Source: Burkholderiales bacterium
GTDB taxonomy: Bacteria > Pseudomonadota > Gammaproteobacteria > Burkholderiales > SG8-41
NCBI GenBank assembly: GCA_036262035.1
Contig: DATAJS010000025.1
Location: 116,624-180,623 of the forward strand
Length of the DNA: 64,000 nucleotides
Reading direction: 5' to 3'
In this document: positions 47,535 to 55,076 of the stretch, one piece after another
How the letters are laid out: each line of letters starts with the position of its first letter
Numbering within the stretch: position 1 is the stretch's first letter
The notes under the pieces: generated by a model
What the model was told of the DNA's origin: nothing
Databases searched by the model: none
Seen by the model: only the letters and a program-made list of their open reading frames with translations
Translations under genes and position numbers: made by a program

Positions 47535-49075
47535 AATCGCTCGACTGCAAGCTCGCGGAGCCTCCCCTTCTGCACCTTGGTGCCATTGGCGCTATGCGTC
47601 ACCGGGAACGCGTCGATGGTGAACACCCGCTTCGGCGCCTTGTAGCCCGCGATGCGCGACGCGCAGTGCGCGATGACGGTTTGCTCGTCGACGACGGCGC
47701 CCGCTTGCGCGACGACGAACGCGACTGCGTACGTCCCGCGCTCGCCGTCGATACCGACGACCTGTGACGCGGCGACGCCGGGCACGGCGTTGATCGTCTC
47801 CTCGATCTCCAGCGGATTGACGGGGAAACCGGACAGCCGCAGCGCGTCACCCATGCGCGACTGAAAGACGAAACCGCCTTCGACGGTGTAACCGAGGTCG
47901 CCGCTCGCGACAAAGCCGTCGTCTGTGAAGACGGCGCGCGTCGCCTCCTGGTTGCCGAAGTAGCCCGTCATCGCGCTCGGCATCCGGAATTCGAGCTCGC
48001 CGCTCTCGCCGTGAGGCAGGATGCGGCCGGTGGCGGTGTCGCGCGCCCTCACCCTGGCGTCGGTCGCGATGAGCTGCCCGCCGCCGAGCTCGCGCTTCTC
48101 GGGTGGATCGGTCTCGTAATGCCGCGACACCATCGCCTGCACCTCGCTCATCCCGTACACGCCGACGAGCGTCAGGCCGCGTCTCTCGGCGCGCGCCGCC
48201 TGCCCGGTGCGCGCGCCGATCACGAGCCGCACGCTCGGATAAGGCCGCGGCTCGTCGCTCGACGCAAGGAGCTGCGCGACGATGTCGCCGGCGGCCGGAA
48301 AATGCGTGACGGCATGCTTGCGGATGAGCGATGCGGCGGATTGCGCGTCGAACGTCGGCAGCATCACCAGCGGCCGCCGCGCCGCGATCGCGCCGAGGGC
48401 GGCCGTGAGCCCGAAGGTGCCGCACAGCGGGATCGGCAGCAGGATCGTCGCGTCAGGCGCGTCGAAGCCGAAAGCCCGCGCGACATCGAAGGCATGGCGC
48501 GCGAGCGACCGCTGGTCGTGCAGGACCAACTTGGGCTTGCTCGTCGTGCCCGACGTGGTGAAGAGCAGCACCCCGGCGTCGGGACGGGCGCGCGTCGTTT
48601 CGAGCGCGCTCGAACGCGCGATATCGCGATACGCGACCGCCCGGCGCTGCGCGATCGTCACGGGAACCGTCTCGTCGCCTTCGCCGTATGCGACGACGAC
48701 GTCCAGTGCGCTCAACGCCGCGGGGTCGACCGCTTCGAGGATCCCGTTGAAGTCGATGCCGCGAAATCCCGGCCACAGCACGAGCGCTTTCGCACCCGAT
48801 CGGCCGAGGATGTCGGTGAGCTCGCCCGAGCGAAAGCGCGTGTTCACCGCGAGCGCGATCGCGCCGACGTGCGCGCACGCGAAAAAGCACGCGAGCCACG
48901 CGGTGTTGTTCGGAAGCCACAGCGCGACGCGGTCCCCTTCGCGTATGCCGACCTCGATCAGACCGCTCGCGACGCGCCGGCTCTCCGCGTCGAGCTCGGC
49001 ATACGTGACGCGGCGCTCGCGATCGATCAGCGCGACCTCGTGCGAGTCGCCGGAGAGTAAGTCTGGAAGATTCAA
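47519..49075 (-). CDS. AMP-forming acyl-CoA synthetase/ligase
   Basis: A 518-aa ANL-superfamily adenylating enzyme. The P-loop is LLFTTSGTTSKPKLVL, the A5-type motif is VGVYGMSEVQAM, the ATP-ribose Asp is in ASGDLGY, the hinge is MGDALRLSGFPVNPLEIE, and the C-terminal catalytic Lys is in NGTKVQKGRL. It activates a carboxylate to acyl-AMP and probably acyl-CoA. Start TTG at 49075 overlaps the upstream kinase stop as TTGA. The last four codons come from a repeat element. It is an unusual fourth member of a signalling operon. Confidence 0.88.
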   Translation of the reverse strand: MNLPDLLSGDSHEVALIDRERRVTYAELDAESRRVASGLIEVGIREGDRVALWLPNNTAWLACFFACAHVGAIALAVNTRFRSGELTDILGRSGAKALVLWPGFRGIDFNGILEAVDPAALSALDVVVAYGEGDETVPVTIAQRRAVAYRDIARSSALETTRARPDAGVLLFTTSGTTSKPKLVLHDQRSLARHAFDVARAFGFDAPDATILLPIPLCGTFGLTAALGAIAARRPLVMLPTFDAQSAASLIRKHAVTHFPAAGDIVAQLLASSDEPRPYPSVRLVIGARTGQAARAERRGLTLVGVYGMSEVQAMVSRHYETDPPEKRELGGGQLIATDARVRARDTATGRILPHGESGELEFRMPSAMTGYFGNQEATRAVFTDDGFVASGDLGYTVEGGFVFQSRMGDALRLSGFPVNPLEIEETINAVPGVAASQVVGIDGERGTYAVAFVVAQAGAVVDEQTVIAHCASRIAGYKAPKRVFTIDAFPVTHSANGTKVQKGRLRELAVERLRSDG

Positions 49076-50337
49076 AACAGGACGATCAAAACCGCGACCG
49101 AAAAAGCGACCACGACGCTGATCGCGAACAGCACCCAGTCCGCCGGCGTCCAGCCGCTGAAGCGACGGTCCAGCGCGCTGACGATGCCCGACGACTGCTC
49201 GCGCACCAGGATGCCGTACGTCGTCGACGCGTCCGCGGTGTCGCTGCTCGGGGGCTTCGAAAGATTCTCGAAATTCTGCGTGACGCCGGTCTGCGCGGCG
49301 AGCCTCACCATCGCCGAGAGCGAGTCGAAGTCGCGCGCGACCCCGAGGCTCGCGTCGCCGTCGTCGGTTTTCGAGGTATCGCCCTGCCGCGCGACCGGCG
49401 GCGATTTGGAGAGCAGCGGCGTCGCGGCGTACGGATCGATGGTCGGCAGCGCGCGCTGCTGCGGCGTCGCGACGCCGACGATGCGCAGGCCCGCGGCGAG
49501 ATTGCCGCGGCATTGCCGCAGATCGTCCGCGAGCTCGCGCGAGCTGGCGTAGCGCTCTTCGGGCGATTTGGTCAGCGCCTTGGCGACGATGAAGTCGAGC
49601 ATGGTCGGCGTGCCCGGCGCGATCGTGCTCGGCGCGGGCGGCACGAGGTTGACGATCTGGAAGAGGATCGCGTTGAGGTCCGCGCCCGCGAACGGCGCCG
49701 AGCCCGTGAGCATCTCGTAGAGCATGACGCCCAACGAGAAGATGTCCGAGCGGTGGTCGGCGCGGCGGCCGAGCACCTGCTCGGGCGACATGTAACGCGG
49801 CGAGCCCAGCACGTTCACGGCCTCCGCCCTGGCTTCCGCGGAGCGCATGCGCGCGATGCCGAAGTCGGCGATCTTCGCCGTGCCGTCGGCGGCGAGCAGC
49901 ACGTTCGCCGGCTTGATATCGCGATGGATGACGCCGTGCGCGTGCGCGTACGCGAGGCCTTCCGCGACCTGCACGGCGATATCGAGCGCCTGCTCCAGCG
50001 GCAACGGCCGGCCCTCGCGCGTGAGCGCGGCGAGCTCGCGCCCTTCGATGTACTCCATCGCGAGATACGGCATGCCGCCGCTGTTGCCGACGTCGTAGAC
50101 CGTGACGATGTTCGGATGGTTGAGGCCGCCGACCGCCTTGGCTTCGAGATAGAAGCGCGATTCGTATTCGGCGAGATCGGGATCGTTGGCGGCGACGCCG
50201 ATCGTCTTCAGCGCGACGGTGCGGTCGAGCATCGGGTCCACCGCCTTGTAGACCGTGCCCATCGCGCCCTTGCCGATCTCGGAGACGATCTCGTAACGGC
50301 CGAGCCTGCGGGCGTCCACGGCCGTCCCCACGCTCAC
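49072..50337 (-). CDS. Ser/Thr protein kinase with C-terminal membrane anchor
   Basis: A 421-aa Hanks-type kinase. The Gly loop is GKGAMG (22-27), Lys44 in VALKTI, catalytic HRDIKPAN (138-145, Asp140), DFG at 158-160 and the APE-like MSPEQV. About 130 residues of linker follow, and the C-terminus is one transmembrane helix, ADWVLFAISVVVAFSVAVLIVLF, with no extracellular domain. The start is GTG at 50337, GTGA-coupled to the lipoprotein gene. It is fully active by motif and is probably regulated with the neighbouring cyclase. Confidence 0.93.
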   Translation of the reverse strand: MSVGTAVDARRLGRYEIVSEIGKGAMGTVYKAVDPMLDRTVALKTIGVAANDPDLAEYESRFYLEAKAVGGLNHPNIVTVYDVGNSGGMPYLAMEYIEGRELAALTREGRPLPLEQALDIAVQVAEGLAYAHAHGVIHRDIKPANVLLAADGTAKIADFGIARMRSAEARAEAVNVLGSPRYMSPEQVLGRRADHRSDIFSLGVMLYEMLTGSAPFAGADLNAILFQIVNLVPPAPSTIAPGTPTMLDFIVAKALTKSPEERYASSRELADDLRQCRGNLAAGLRIVGVATPQQRALPTIDPYAATPLLSKSPPVARQGDTSKTDDGDASLGVARDFDSLSAMVRLAAQTGVTQNFENLSKPPSSDTADASTTYGILVREQSSGIVSALDRRFSGWTPADWVLFAISVVVAFSVAVLIVLF

Positions 50338-50729
50338 CGCCGGCCGCCGGCCTTCACGTTCTTGAAGACCGGCCCCCACATCGGGTGGCCGGCTTCGTTC
50401 GGCTCGAGCTCGAAAGCGGGGTTGAGCTCGAGCGCCCGCCTGAAATACGCCCGGCACTGGCGCTCGCGGCCCTGCGTGCACGAGATGAACGCGAGATACT
50501 TGTTCGCGGTGACCTGGTCGGCGTCGGAGAGGCCGGCGGAGAGGGCGTCCTGCAGGCTGGTGGTCGCCGCGGCGTACTTGCCGTCTTCGTACTGGCGAAT
50601 GCCGGTCTGGAGCTGGGGCTCGCCCTTGCTCTGGAAGATGCTCTTGATCGCGGTCACCGGTTGCGACGAGCAACCCGCCAGCGCCGCGACGCCGAGGAAC
50701 GCGGCCAACCAGAAGCGAATGATGCGCAT
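50334..50729 (-). CDS. TssQ-like T6SS-associated lipoprotein
   Basis: A 131-aa lipoprotein. The signal and lipobox are MRIIRFWLAAFLGVAALAGCSS (Leu-Ala-Gly-Cys). The mature part has one TPR-like unit, GIRQYEDGKYAAATTSLQDAL, and NKYLAFISCTQGRERQCRAYFRRALELNP. The ending EAGHPMWGPVFKNV is the block I associate with TssQ. No tss/T6SS structural genes are in the window. It is placed between the cyclase (8 bp) and kinase (GTGA). Confidence 0.8.
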   Translation of the reverse strand: MRIIRFWLAAFLGVAALAGCSSQPVTAIKSIFQSKGEPQLQTGIRQYEDGKYAAATTSLQDALSAGLSDADQVTANKYLAFISCTQGRERQCRAYFRRALELNPAFELEPNEAGHPMWGPVFKNVKAGGRR

Positions 50730-50737
50730 GTCGTCCT

Positions 50738-51940
50738 TCAATCGAATTTGTGCTTGATGCGTAGCCGCTCGCCGGGCTTCACGTTGACGTTGACAACATG
50801 CGTCGGCGCCGCGGAATTCCGCACCTCGATGCGATGGCGGCCTGCAGGCAATTCCAGTTCCTGCAACGGCGGGCTCACCCCGCGCGGGCGGCCGTCGACG
50901 AAGATCTGGCCCCACGGCGCGATCGCGAGCGACAGCAGCGCCGGCTCGGCCGGGGCCGGAACGTTCGCGGTCTGCTCCTCGGCGGTCGCGGTCTCCGCCG
51001 CCGGTCTGGACGGCGCGCGTGCGACCGGCGGAGGCGCGATGCGAGGCTCGGCCGATTTCGCTTCGGGCGGGGGTGCGATGGGCTTGAGCGGCGCGGTGCC
51101 GGTCGCGACCGCGAGCTTGTCGTCGGGACGTCCGGCGGGTTCGACCGCAGGCTTCGGCGGCGGCGCGGGCTCGGTCAGGCGCACTTGCGAAGGCGGCGGC
51201 GGCTCGCGAAACGCGCGCGCGCCGATCGCGGTCGCGAGGATCACGCCGACGGCGACCGCGGTCGCGATGCGCGGCCGCGCCACGATGCGGTGCACGAACG
51301 CGGCGAGCGTGTGGACGACGCGCGCCCACGTGTCGCGCCCGCGGCTGCGGCCTGCGCGCCAGTCGGTGGCGGCCTCGTCGCCGCGGCGGTGCGGCTCCGG
51401 TATGGCGCCCACCGCGTAGACCTCGTGCTCGCGGATGTGCTTGTCGGTGCGCGAGCCCTCGTAGGTGAAGAGCCGCGAGGACTCGTCCGAAAGCCTCGAT
51501 ACGACTTCGTAATACGAGCGCGAAACGAGCACCTGGCCCGGCATCGCGAAAGTCATGACGCGCTGGGCCACGTTGATGCCGTCGCCGATGATGTTGGGCT
51601 GGCCGTTGATGTCGCGCACGAGGCGCACCGGGCCGAGGTTGATGCCCATGCGCGTGGAAAGCTCCGTGCCGTCGCGGCCGACGCCGCTCGCGATGTCGTC
51701 GCGCAGGTCGGTCGCCACGAACAGCGCGTCTTCGGGATCGCCGATGAAGCTGATCGCCGCGCCGTCGCCGGTGTCGAGGATGATGCGGTCGTTGACCGCC
51801 ACGCCGCGGAGGGCTTCGGAGAGCAGGGCGTTGAACCGGTCCTTGAGCGCGATCTGCTCGACGACGGGCTTGCGCGAGTACTCGACGATGTCGATGAAGA
51901 GTACGCTGCAGATCAGCGTGCGGTTCTGGAGATCCGCCAT
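50738..51940 (-). CDS. class III adenylate/guanylate cyclase with TM and PEGA domain
   Basis: A 400-aa protein. The catalytic domain (about 1-170) has metal Asp17 in VLFIDIVEYS, Asp59 in LDTGDGAAISF, and INGQPNIIGDGINVAQRV for the transition-state/adenine region. A transmembrane segment around 225-245 (TAVAVGVILATAIGA) is followed by a long Pro/Ala linker and a C-terminal PEGA beta domain (PWGQIFVDGRPRGVSPPL to LPAGRHRIEV). So a cytoplasmic cyclase is anchored with a periplasmic, possibly envelope-sensing, PEGA domain. First gene of the four-gene unit. Confidence 0.88.
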   Translation of the reverse strand: MADLQNRTLICSVLFIDIVEYSRKPVVEQIALKDRFNALLSEALRGVAVNDRIILDTGDGAAISFIGDPEDALFVATDLRDDIASGVGRDGTELSTRMGINLGPVRLVRDINGQPNIIGDGINVAQRVMTFAMPGQVLVSRSYYEVVSRLSDESSRLFTYEGSRTDKHIREHEVYAVGAIPEPHRRGDEAATDWRAGRSRGRDTWARVVHTLAAFVHRIVARPRIATAVAVGVILATAIGARAFREPPPPSQVRLTEPAPPPKPAVEPAGRPDDKLAVATGTAPLKPIAPPPEAKSAEPRIAPPPVARAPSRPAAETATAEEQTANVPAPAEPALLSLAIAPWGQIFVDGRPRGVSPPLQELELPAGRHRIEVRNSAAPTHVVNVNVKPGERLRIKHKFD

Positions 51941-51989
51941 CCACTGATCATACTTGATCGCTGCAGTTGGTTTGAAAGGAAAGGAGGTT

Positions 51990-52051
51990 CAAGGAGGGAA
52001 ACCTTGGTTTCCCTCCTTGGCGTTTACTGCCCGAAGGGAGCCGAAGGCTCC
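51990..52051 (-). terminator. two strong hairpins between hemerythrin and cyclase genes
   Basis: A 14-bp perfect inverted repeat around TT, CAAGGAGGGAAACC (51990-52003) and GGTTTCCCTCCTTG (52006-52019), then GGGAGCC/GGCTCCC around GAA at 52035-52051. Neither is followed by a long T run. They could end hemerythrin transcription before the cyclase operon or stabilise RNA. The remaining bases are a dRS3-like fragment (GTCGGGAATGACG). Confidence 0.55.
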
Positions 52052-52084
52052 CGATCGGCGCGGGCGCGCCGTCGGGAATGACGA

Positions 52085-52585
52085 TCAGGTTGTTTCGCTT
52101 TCTTCCGAGACTTCCACCCCCATCTCGGCCATCAGCGCTTCCTTGCGCGCCTTCATCGCATCAAAGAGCGCCTTGAGGTCGAGAGACTTGAGCTTCTTGA
52201 CCTTGGGGAACATCTCTTTCTCTTCTTCCTTGACGTGGTGCTTCACGTACTCCGAGAGCACCGTGAAGTGCGCGTGGCGCTTCCCGTCGGTGGGATCCAT
52301 GCCTTCGAGCTTCTCGATGAGCTCGCGCACGGTGTCGTGCTCGACTTCGGCTTCGTCGAGCAGGTCCGCGATCTCTTCCTGCTCCGCAGCCTCGCGCACC
52401 GCCGGATAGAAGATCTCGGTTTCGATCTTGTCGTGCAACTTGAGCTCGGTGCAGGCGGTCTCGATCACCTGCTCGGCCGCTTCGGCGTTGTCCTCGAGCT
52501 CTTCGAATTCCTTGAACAGCCCTTCGACCTCCCGATGGTCTTTCTTCAGGAGCTCGATCGCATCGTCCTTCTTCTGTGTCGCCAT
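52085..52585 (-). CDS. hemerythrin-domain (HHE) protein
   Basis: A 166-aa HHE protein, a distant paralogue of the one at 36359. Metal-ligand-like residues occur in KKDHREVEGLF, LKLHDKIETEIFYPAVRE, AEVEHDTVRELI and EYVKHHVKEEEKEMFP. It is very rich in Glu and Lys. GGAGTGACAC precedes the ATG. It probably binds iron and acts in oxygen or stress physiology. It is followed by hairpins, so it is likely transcribed separately from the cyclase operon. Confidence 0.9.
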   Translation of the reverse strand: MATQKKDDAIELLKKDHREVEGLFKEFEELEDNAEAAEQVIETACTELKLHDKIETEIFYPAVREAAEQEEIADLLDEAEVEHDTVRELIEKLEGMDPTDGKRHAHFTVLSEYVKHHVKEEEKEMFPKVKKLKSLDLKALFDAMKARKEALMAEMGVEVSEESETT

Positions 52586-52726
52586 GTGTCACTCCTCAGT
52601 AAGTAGTCGATCAACCTACCGGAGGGTGCAACCCGCGTACCCCGTCGCGTCCACAATGCGCAGCAGCCGCGCACCTCGCGGGATGCACGGCGGCGACGCA
52701 GTAAACCGCAACGACGGCGCGAAACC

Positions 52727-52924
52727 TCAGGCGGCTGCGCGGTACTCTTCGTCTGCGACGGGCGTTTCGGCCTTCTCGACCTGCCCGGCCTGGCGCGAGC
52801 CCAGAAGCGTCTCGACGATCGCGGCCGCACGGCGCATGTGGAGCTCGGCCTGCGCGCGTTCGAAACCGCTCAAGTTGACCTTAGACAGGCCGTTCAGCAT
52901 TCCGCTGTAAAAGCTGCTTTTCAT
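52727..52924 (-). CDS. 65-aa hypothetical protein
   Basis: ATG at 52924 behind CGAGGAAAATC. The product has an amphipathic helical stretch (GFERAQAELHMRRAAAIVETLLG) and an acidic-Ala tail (VADEEYRAAA). The N-terminus MKSSFYSGMLNGLSKV is not a clear signal peptide. The upstream 240 bp (52925-53105) is markedly AT-richer than its surroundings, as expected of a promoter region. Function unknown. Confidence 0.65.
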   Translation of the reverse strand: MKSSFYSGMLNGLSKVNLSGFERAQAELHMRRAAAIVETLLGSRQAGQVEKAETPVADEEYRAAA

Positions 52925-53110
52925 GATTTTCCTCGGCTTGTAGTGCGATGAGTCACAGTTCCGTTTGTGCACCGTGTCGCACGCAGGCGCATGCTCTTTA
53001 CAACGGCAGCTTTAGATTTTTGTGCACCGCGCCAGACCGAGTATTTTTGAGGGTTCAATCAAGAAAAACTAACTCGTGATTTAAGTCGCAGAAAAATTGC
53101 GCGGGACAAA

Positions 53111-53147
53111 ACAAAACCCGGGCGCGAGTGACCTCGCTGCCCGGGTT
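53111..53147 (-). terminator. rho-independent terminator after the Q-rich gene
   Basis: On the reverse strand AACCCGGGC (53139-53147) pairs with GCCCGGGTT (53115-53123) around a 15-base loop and is followed by TTTTGTTTTG. It ends the Q-rich gene transcript 20 bp after its stop. No other structure is seen in 52925-53105. Confidence 0.8.
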
Positions 53148-53167
53148 CTTGTCCGGTTGAAGTTGCG

Positions 53168-53446
53168 TTAGCGCTTCTGGCCCTGCTGATTGCCTTGCTG
53201 GCCCTGCTGATTGCCTTGCTGGCCCTGGCCCGACTGGTTGCCTTGCTGGCCCTGGCCGGGCTGACTGCGGTTTTGCTGCTGCTGGCCTTGCTGACCCTGC
53301 TGATTCTGCTGGTTCTGCTGGCCCTGGCCGGACTGGTTACCGCCTTGCTGCTTGTCCTGCTGTCCGGTCTGCTGCTGCTGACGATCGCTTTGCTGACCTT
53401 GCTGGCTTTGTTGACCTTGATGGCTCTGGCGATCTTGCTGGTTCAT
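53168..53446 (-). CDS. Gln/Gly-rich low-complexity protein
   Basis: A 92-aa protein of which over half is Gln, with Gly, Asn and Ser, in repeats of QGQQ, NQSGQGQQ and NQQGQQG. It starts MNQQDRQSHQGQQSQ and ends QGQKR. There is no signal peptide or hydrophobic core, so it is expected to be intrinsically disordered and highly hydrated, possibly a desiccation-type hydrophilin or phase-separating protein. The DNA is itself an internal repeat array, so copy number may vary. GGAGGACAGT precedes the ATG. Confidence 0.72.
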   Translation of the reverse strand: MNQQDRQSHQGQQSQQGQQSDRQQQQTGQQDKQQGGNQSGQGQQNQQNQQGQQGQQQQNRSQPGQGQQGNQSGQGQQGNQQGQQGNQQGQKR

Positions 53447-53512
53447 ACACTGTCCTCCAAGAGTTACCGACCCCTCGCGGGTCGCAGGGAGAATAACGGC
53501 AAGAAATGTACC

Positions 53513-54478
53513 TCACGGGTTCGCCTTGGTACCGGAGATCTCGACGGCTTTCGCCCACTTCTTCGCTTCGCCCTGCAGGTAGGTTGCGAACTCGGCGGAG
53601 GTGCTGCCGATCGCGTCGAGGCCTTCATGGCCGAGCTTCTGGCGCGTGTCGGCGGACTTCAGCGCTTTGACCAGCGTCGCATTGATCTTCGCGACGATGT
53701 CCCTGGGCGTCGCCTTGGGCGCGAGCATGCCGAACCATGCGGTGACTTCGAAACCGGGCAGACCGCTCTCGGCGAGGGTCGGTATCTCGGGCGCGGCGCC
53801 GGGGCGCTTGGCGCCGGTCGCGCCGAGCGCCTGCACCTTGCCCGAGCGGATCACCGGCATCGCCGCGACGATGTTCGCGAACATCACCTGCACCTGGCCG
53901 CCCATCACCTCGGTGAGCGCGGGTCCCGAGCCTTTGTACGGCACGTGCGTGAGGTTCACGCCCGCGGCGGCCTTGAAGAGCTCGCCGGTGAGATGGGTGA
54001 CGTTGCCCTGTCCCGCCGACGCGTAATGCAGCGCACCGGGCTTGGCTTTCGCGAGCTGTATCAACTGCTGCACGTTCTTCGCAGGCACCGACTGGTTGGC
54101 GATCAGGATGAACTGTCCCGAGCCGATGAGCGAGATCGGCGCGAACTCGCCCTGCAGATCGCGCGAGAGCTGCTTGTAGAGGATCGCGTTGATCACCTGG
54201 CTCGGCGTGCAGGTGAGGAGCGTATAGCCGTTGGGCGCCGAGTGCGCGGCGATGTCGGCGCCGATGTTGCCGCCCGCGCCCGCGCGGTTGTCGACGACGA
54301 CCTGCTGACCGAGATCGGCGGAGAGCGGCTGCGCGACGATCCGCGACACGATGTCGACGCCGCTGCCCGGCGACGACGGCGCGATGAGGCGGATCGGCTT
54401 GGTGGGATATTGCTCGGCGGCGTGAGCGGTGGCGAGCGCGGCGAGCAGTAGAGGCAGTGCAGCGAATCGCGGTTTCAT
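53513..54478 (-). CDS. Bug/TctC-family solute-binding receptor
   Basis: A 321-aa receptor. The signal peptide MKPRFAALPLLLAALATAHA is followed by AEQYPTKPIRLIAPSSPGSGVD, so the first ligand loop is SPGSG instead of PPGG. VDNRAGAGGN, APNGYTLLT (Asn replacing the usual Asp of PDGYTL) and HVPYKGSGPALTEV follow. GGACAGACC precedes the ATG at 54478. Its start lies 51 bp from the left end of the GxxExxY element. Confidence 0.94.
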   Translation of the reverse strand: MKPRFAALPLLLAALATAHAAEQYPTKPIRLIAPSSPGSGVDIVSRIVAQPLSADLGQQVVVDNRAGAGGNIGADIAAHSAPNGYTLLTCTPSQVINAILYKQLSRDLQGEFAPISLIGSGQFILIANQSVPAKNVQQLIQLAKAKPGALHYASAGQGNVTHLTGELFKAAAGVNLTHVPYKGSGPALTEVMGGQVQVMFANIVAAMPVIRSGKVQALGATGAKRPGAAPEIPTLAESGLPGFEVTAWFGMLAPKATPRDIVAKINATLVKALKSADTRQKLGHEGLDAIGSTSAEFATYLQGEAKKWAKAVEISGTKANP

Positions 54479-54529
54479 GGTCTGTCCATCGAGGGAAATC
54501 ACGAAAGCGCGATGATACCTTGCGCCCTC

Positions 54530-55060
54530 AAAAGCGTATTGACCGCAAAGGACGCAAAGGACGCAAAGGAAAGCAAAAACTAATCGGCAGAAAGCCCGTT
54601 TACTACGCGTCTGATGCCGTCGCGCAAGTGCGGCATGTTGAAGTTCAATAAAAGACCAAGCGGCCGCTTCGCCAGCTTCAGGTACGTCAGCACCTGTGCC
54701 ACGTGTATCGGTGCAATGCGCTCGACGGCCTTGATCTCGACAATCAGTTGCGCGTCGACCAGTAGATCAATGCGATATCCGACGTCGAGCGTGTGGTTGC
54801 GATATCGAACGGGGACTGTCACCTGACGCTGCACAAATATTTTTCGCGATGCGAGCTCGTAGGCGAGGCAAGACTCGTAGGCGCTCTCGAGGAGACCCGG
54901 TCCCAGCTCACTGTGCACGGCCATGGCTGCGTCAATAACCGCCCGCGCGATAAGATTAGGCTCCATGCCGCCCCTTCCGGATAACTGCTCAACGCACGAA
55001 TCGCTTTTACGTTGAAGGTTTTCCTTGGCGTCCTTTGCGTCCTTTGCGGTTAATCTTTTT
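54530..55060. mobile_element. iteron-ended element carrying a GxxExxY gene
   Basis: A 531-bp unit. The left end is AAAAGCGTATTGACCGC and GGACGCAAA repeats (54530-54573). The right end carries the inverted array CCTTGGCG/TCCTTTGCG, GCGGTTAAT and CTTTTT (55019-55060). The GxxExxY gene is inside on the reverse strand, reading towards the left end. Inner flanks (AATCGGCAGAA left, GATAACTGCTC right) recur in the gene-less copy at 22542-22740. It is the only copy here with a coding core, so it is a candidate parent of the smaller ones. Confidence 0.7.
54580..54966 (-). CDS. GxxExxY protein (PDDEXK-type nuclease-like)
   Basis: A 128-aa member of the GxxExxY family. The naming motif is Gly24-L-L-Glu27-S-A-Tyr30 in LGPGLLESAYESCL. 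A PD-(D/E)xK-like core follows: GYRIDLLVDAQLIVEIKAVE, with Asp67 and Glu77-x-Lys79, then HVAQVLTYLKLAKRPLGLLLNF, the conserved Gln and helix. The family fold is predicted nuclease-like, but activity is not established. ATG at 54966 follows GGAAGGGGCGGC; upstream frame is only repeat read-through. It is enclosed by inverted iteron arrays. Confidence 0.9.
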   Translation of the reverse strand: MEPNLIARAVIDAAMAVHSELGPGLLESAYESCLAYELASRKIFVQRQVTVPVRYRNHTLDVGYRIDLLVDAQLIVEIKAVERIAPIHVAQVLTYLKLAKRPLGLLLNFNMPHLRDGIRRVVNGLSAD

Positions 55061-55076
55061 GATCTAAGGAGAAGGT

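Noticed and set aside
47519..51940. Type VI secretion cluster
   Set aside because: Only a TssQ-like lipoprotein is present; no TssB/C, Hcp, VgrG, ClpV or TssJKLM frames were seen.
52925..53105. Possible tRNA or small RNA in the AT-rich gap
   Set aside because: No cloverleaf or conserved T-loop GGTTCRANNCC arrangement is seen apart from a short GGTTCAATC without matching arms.
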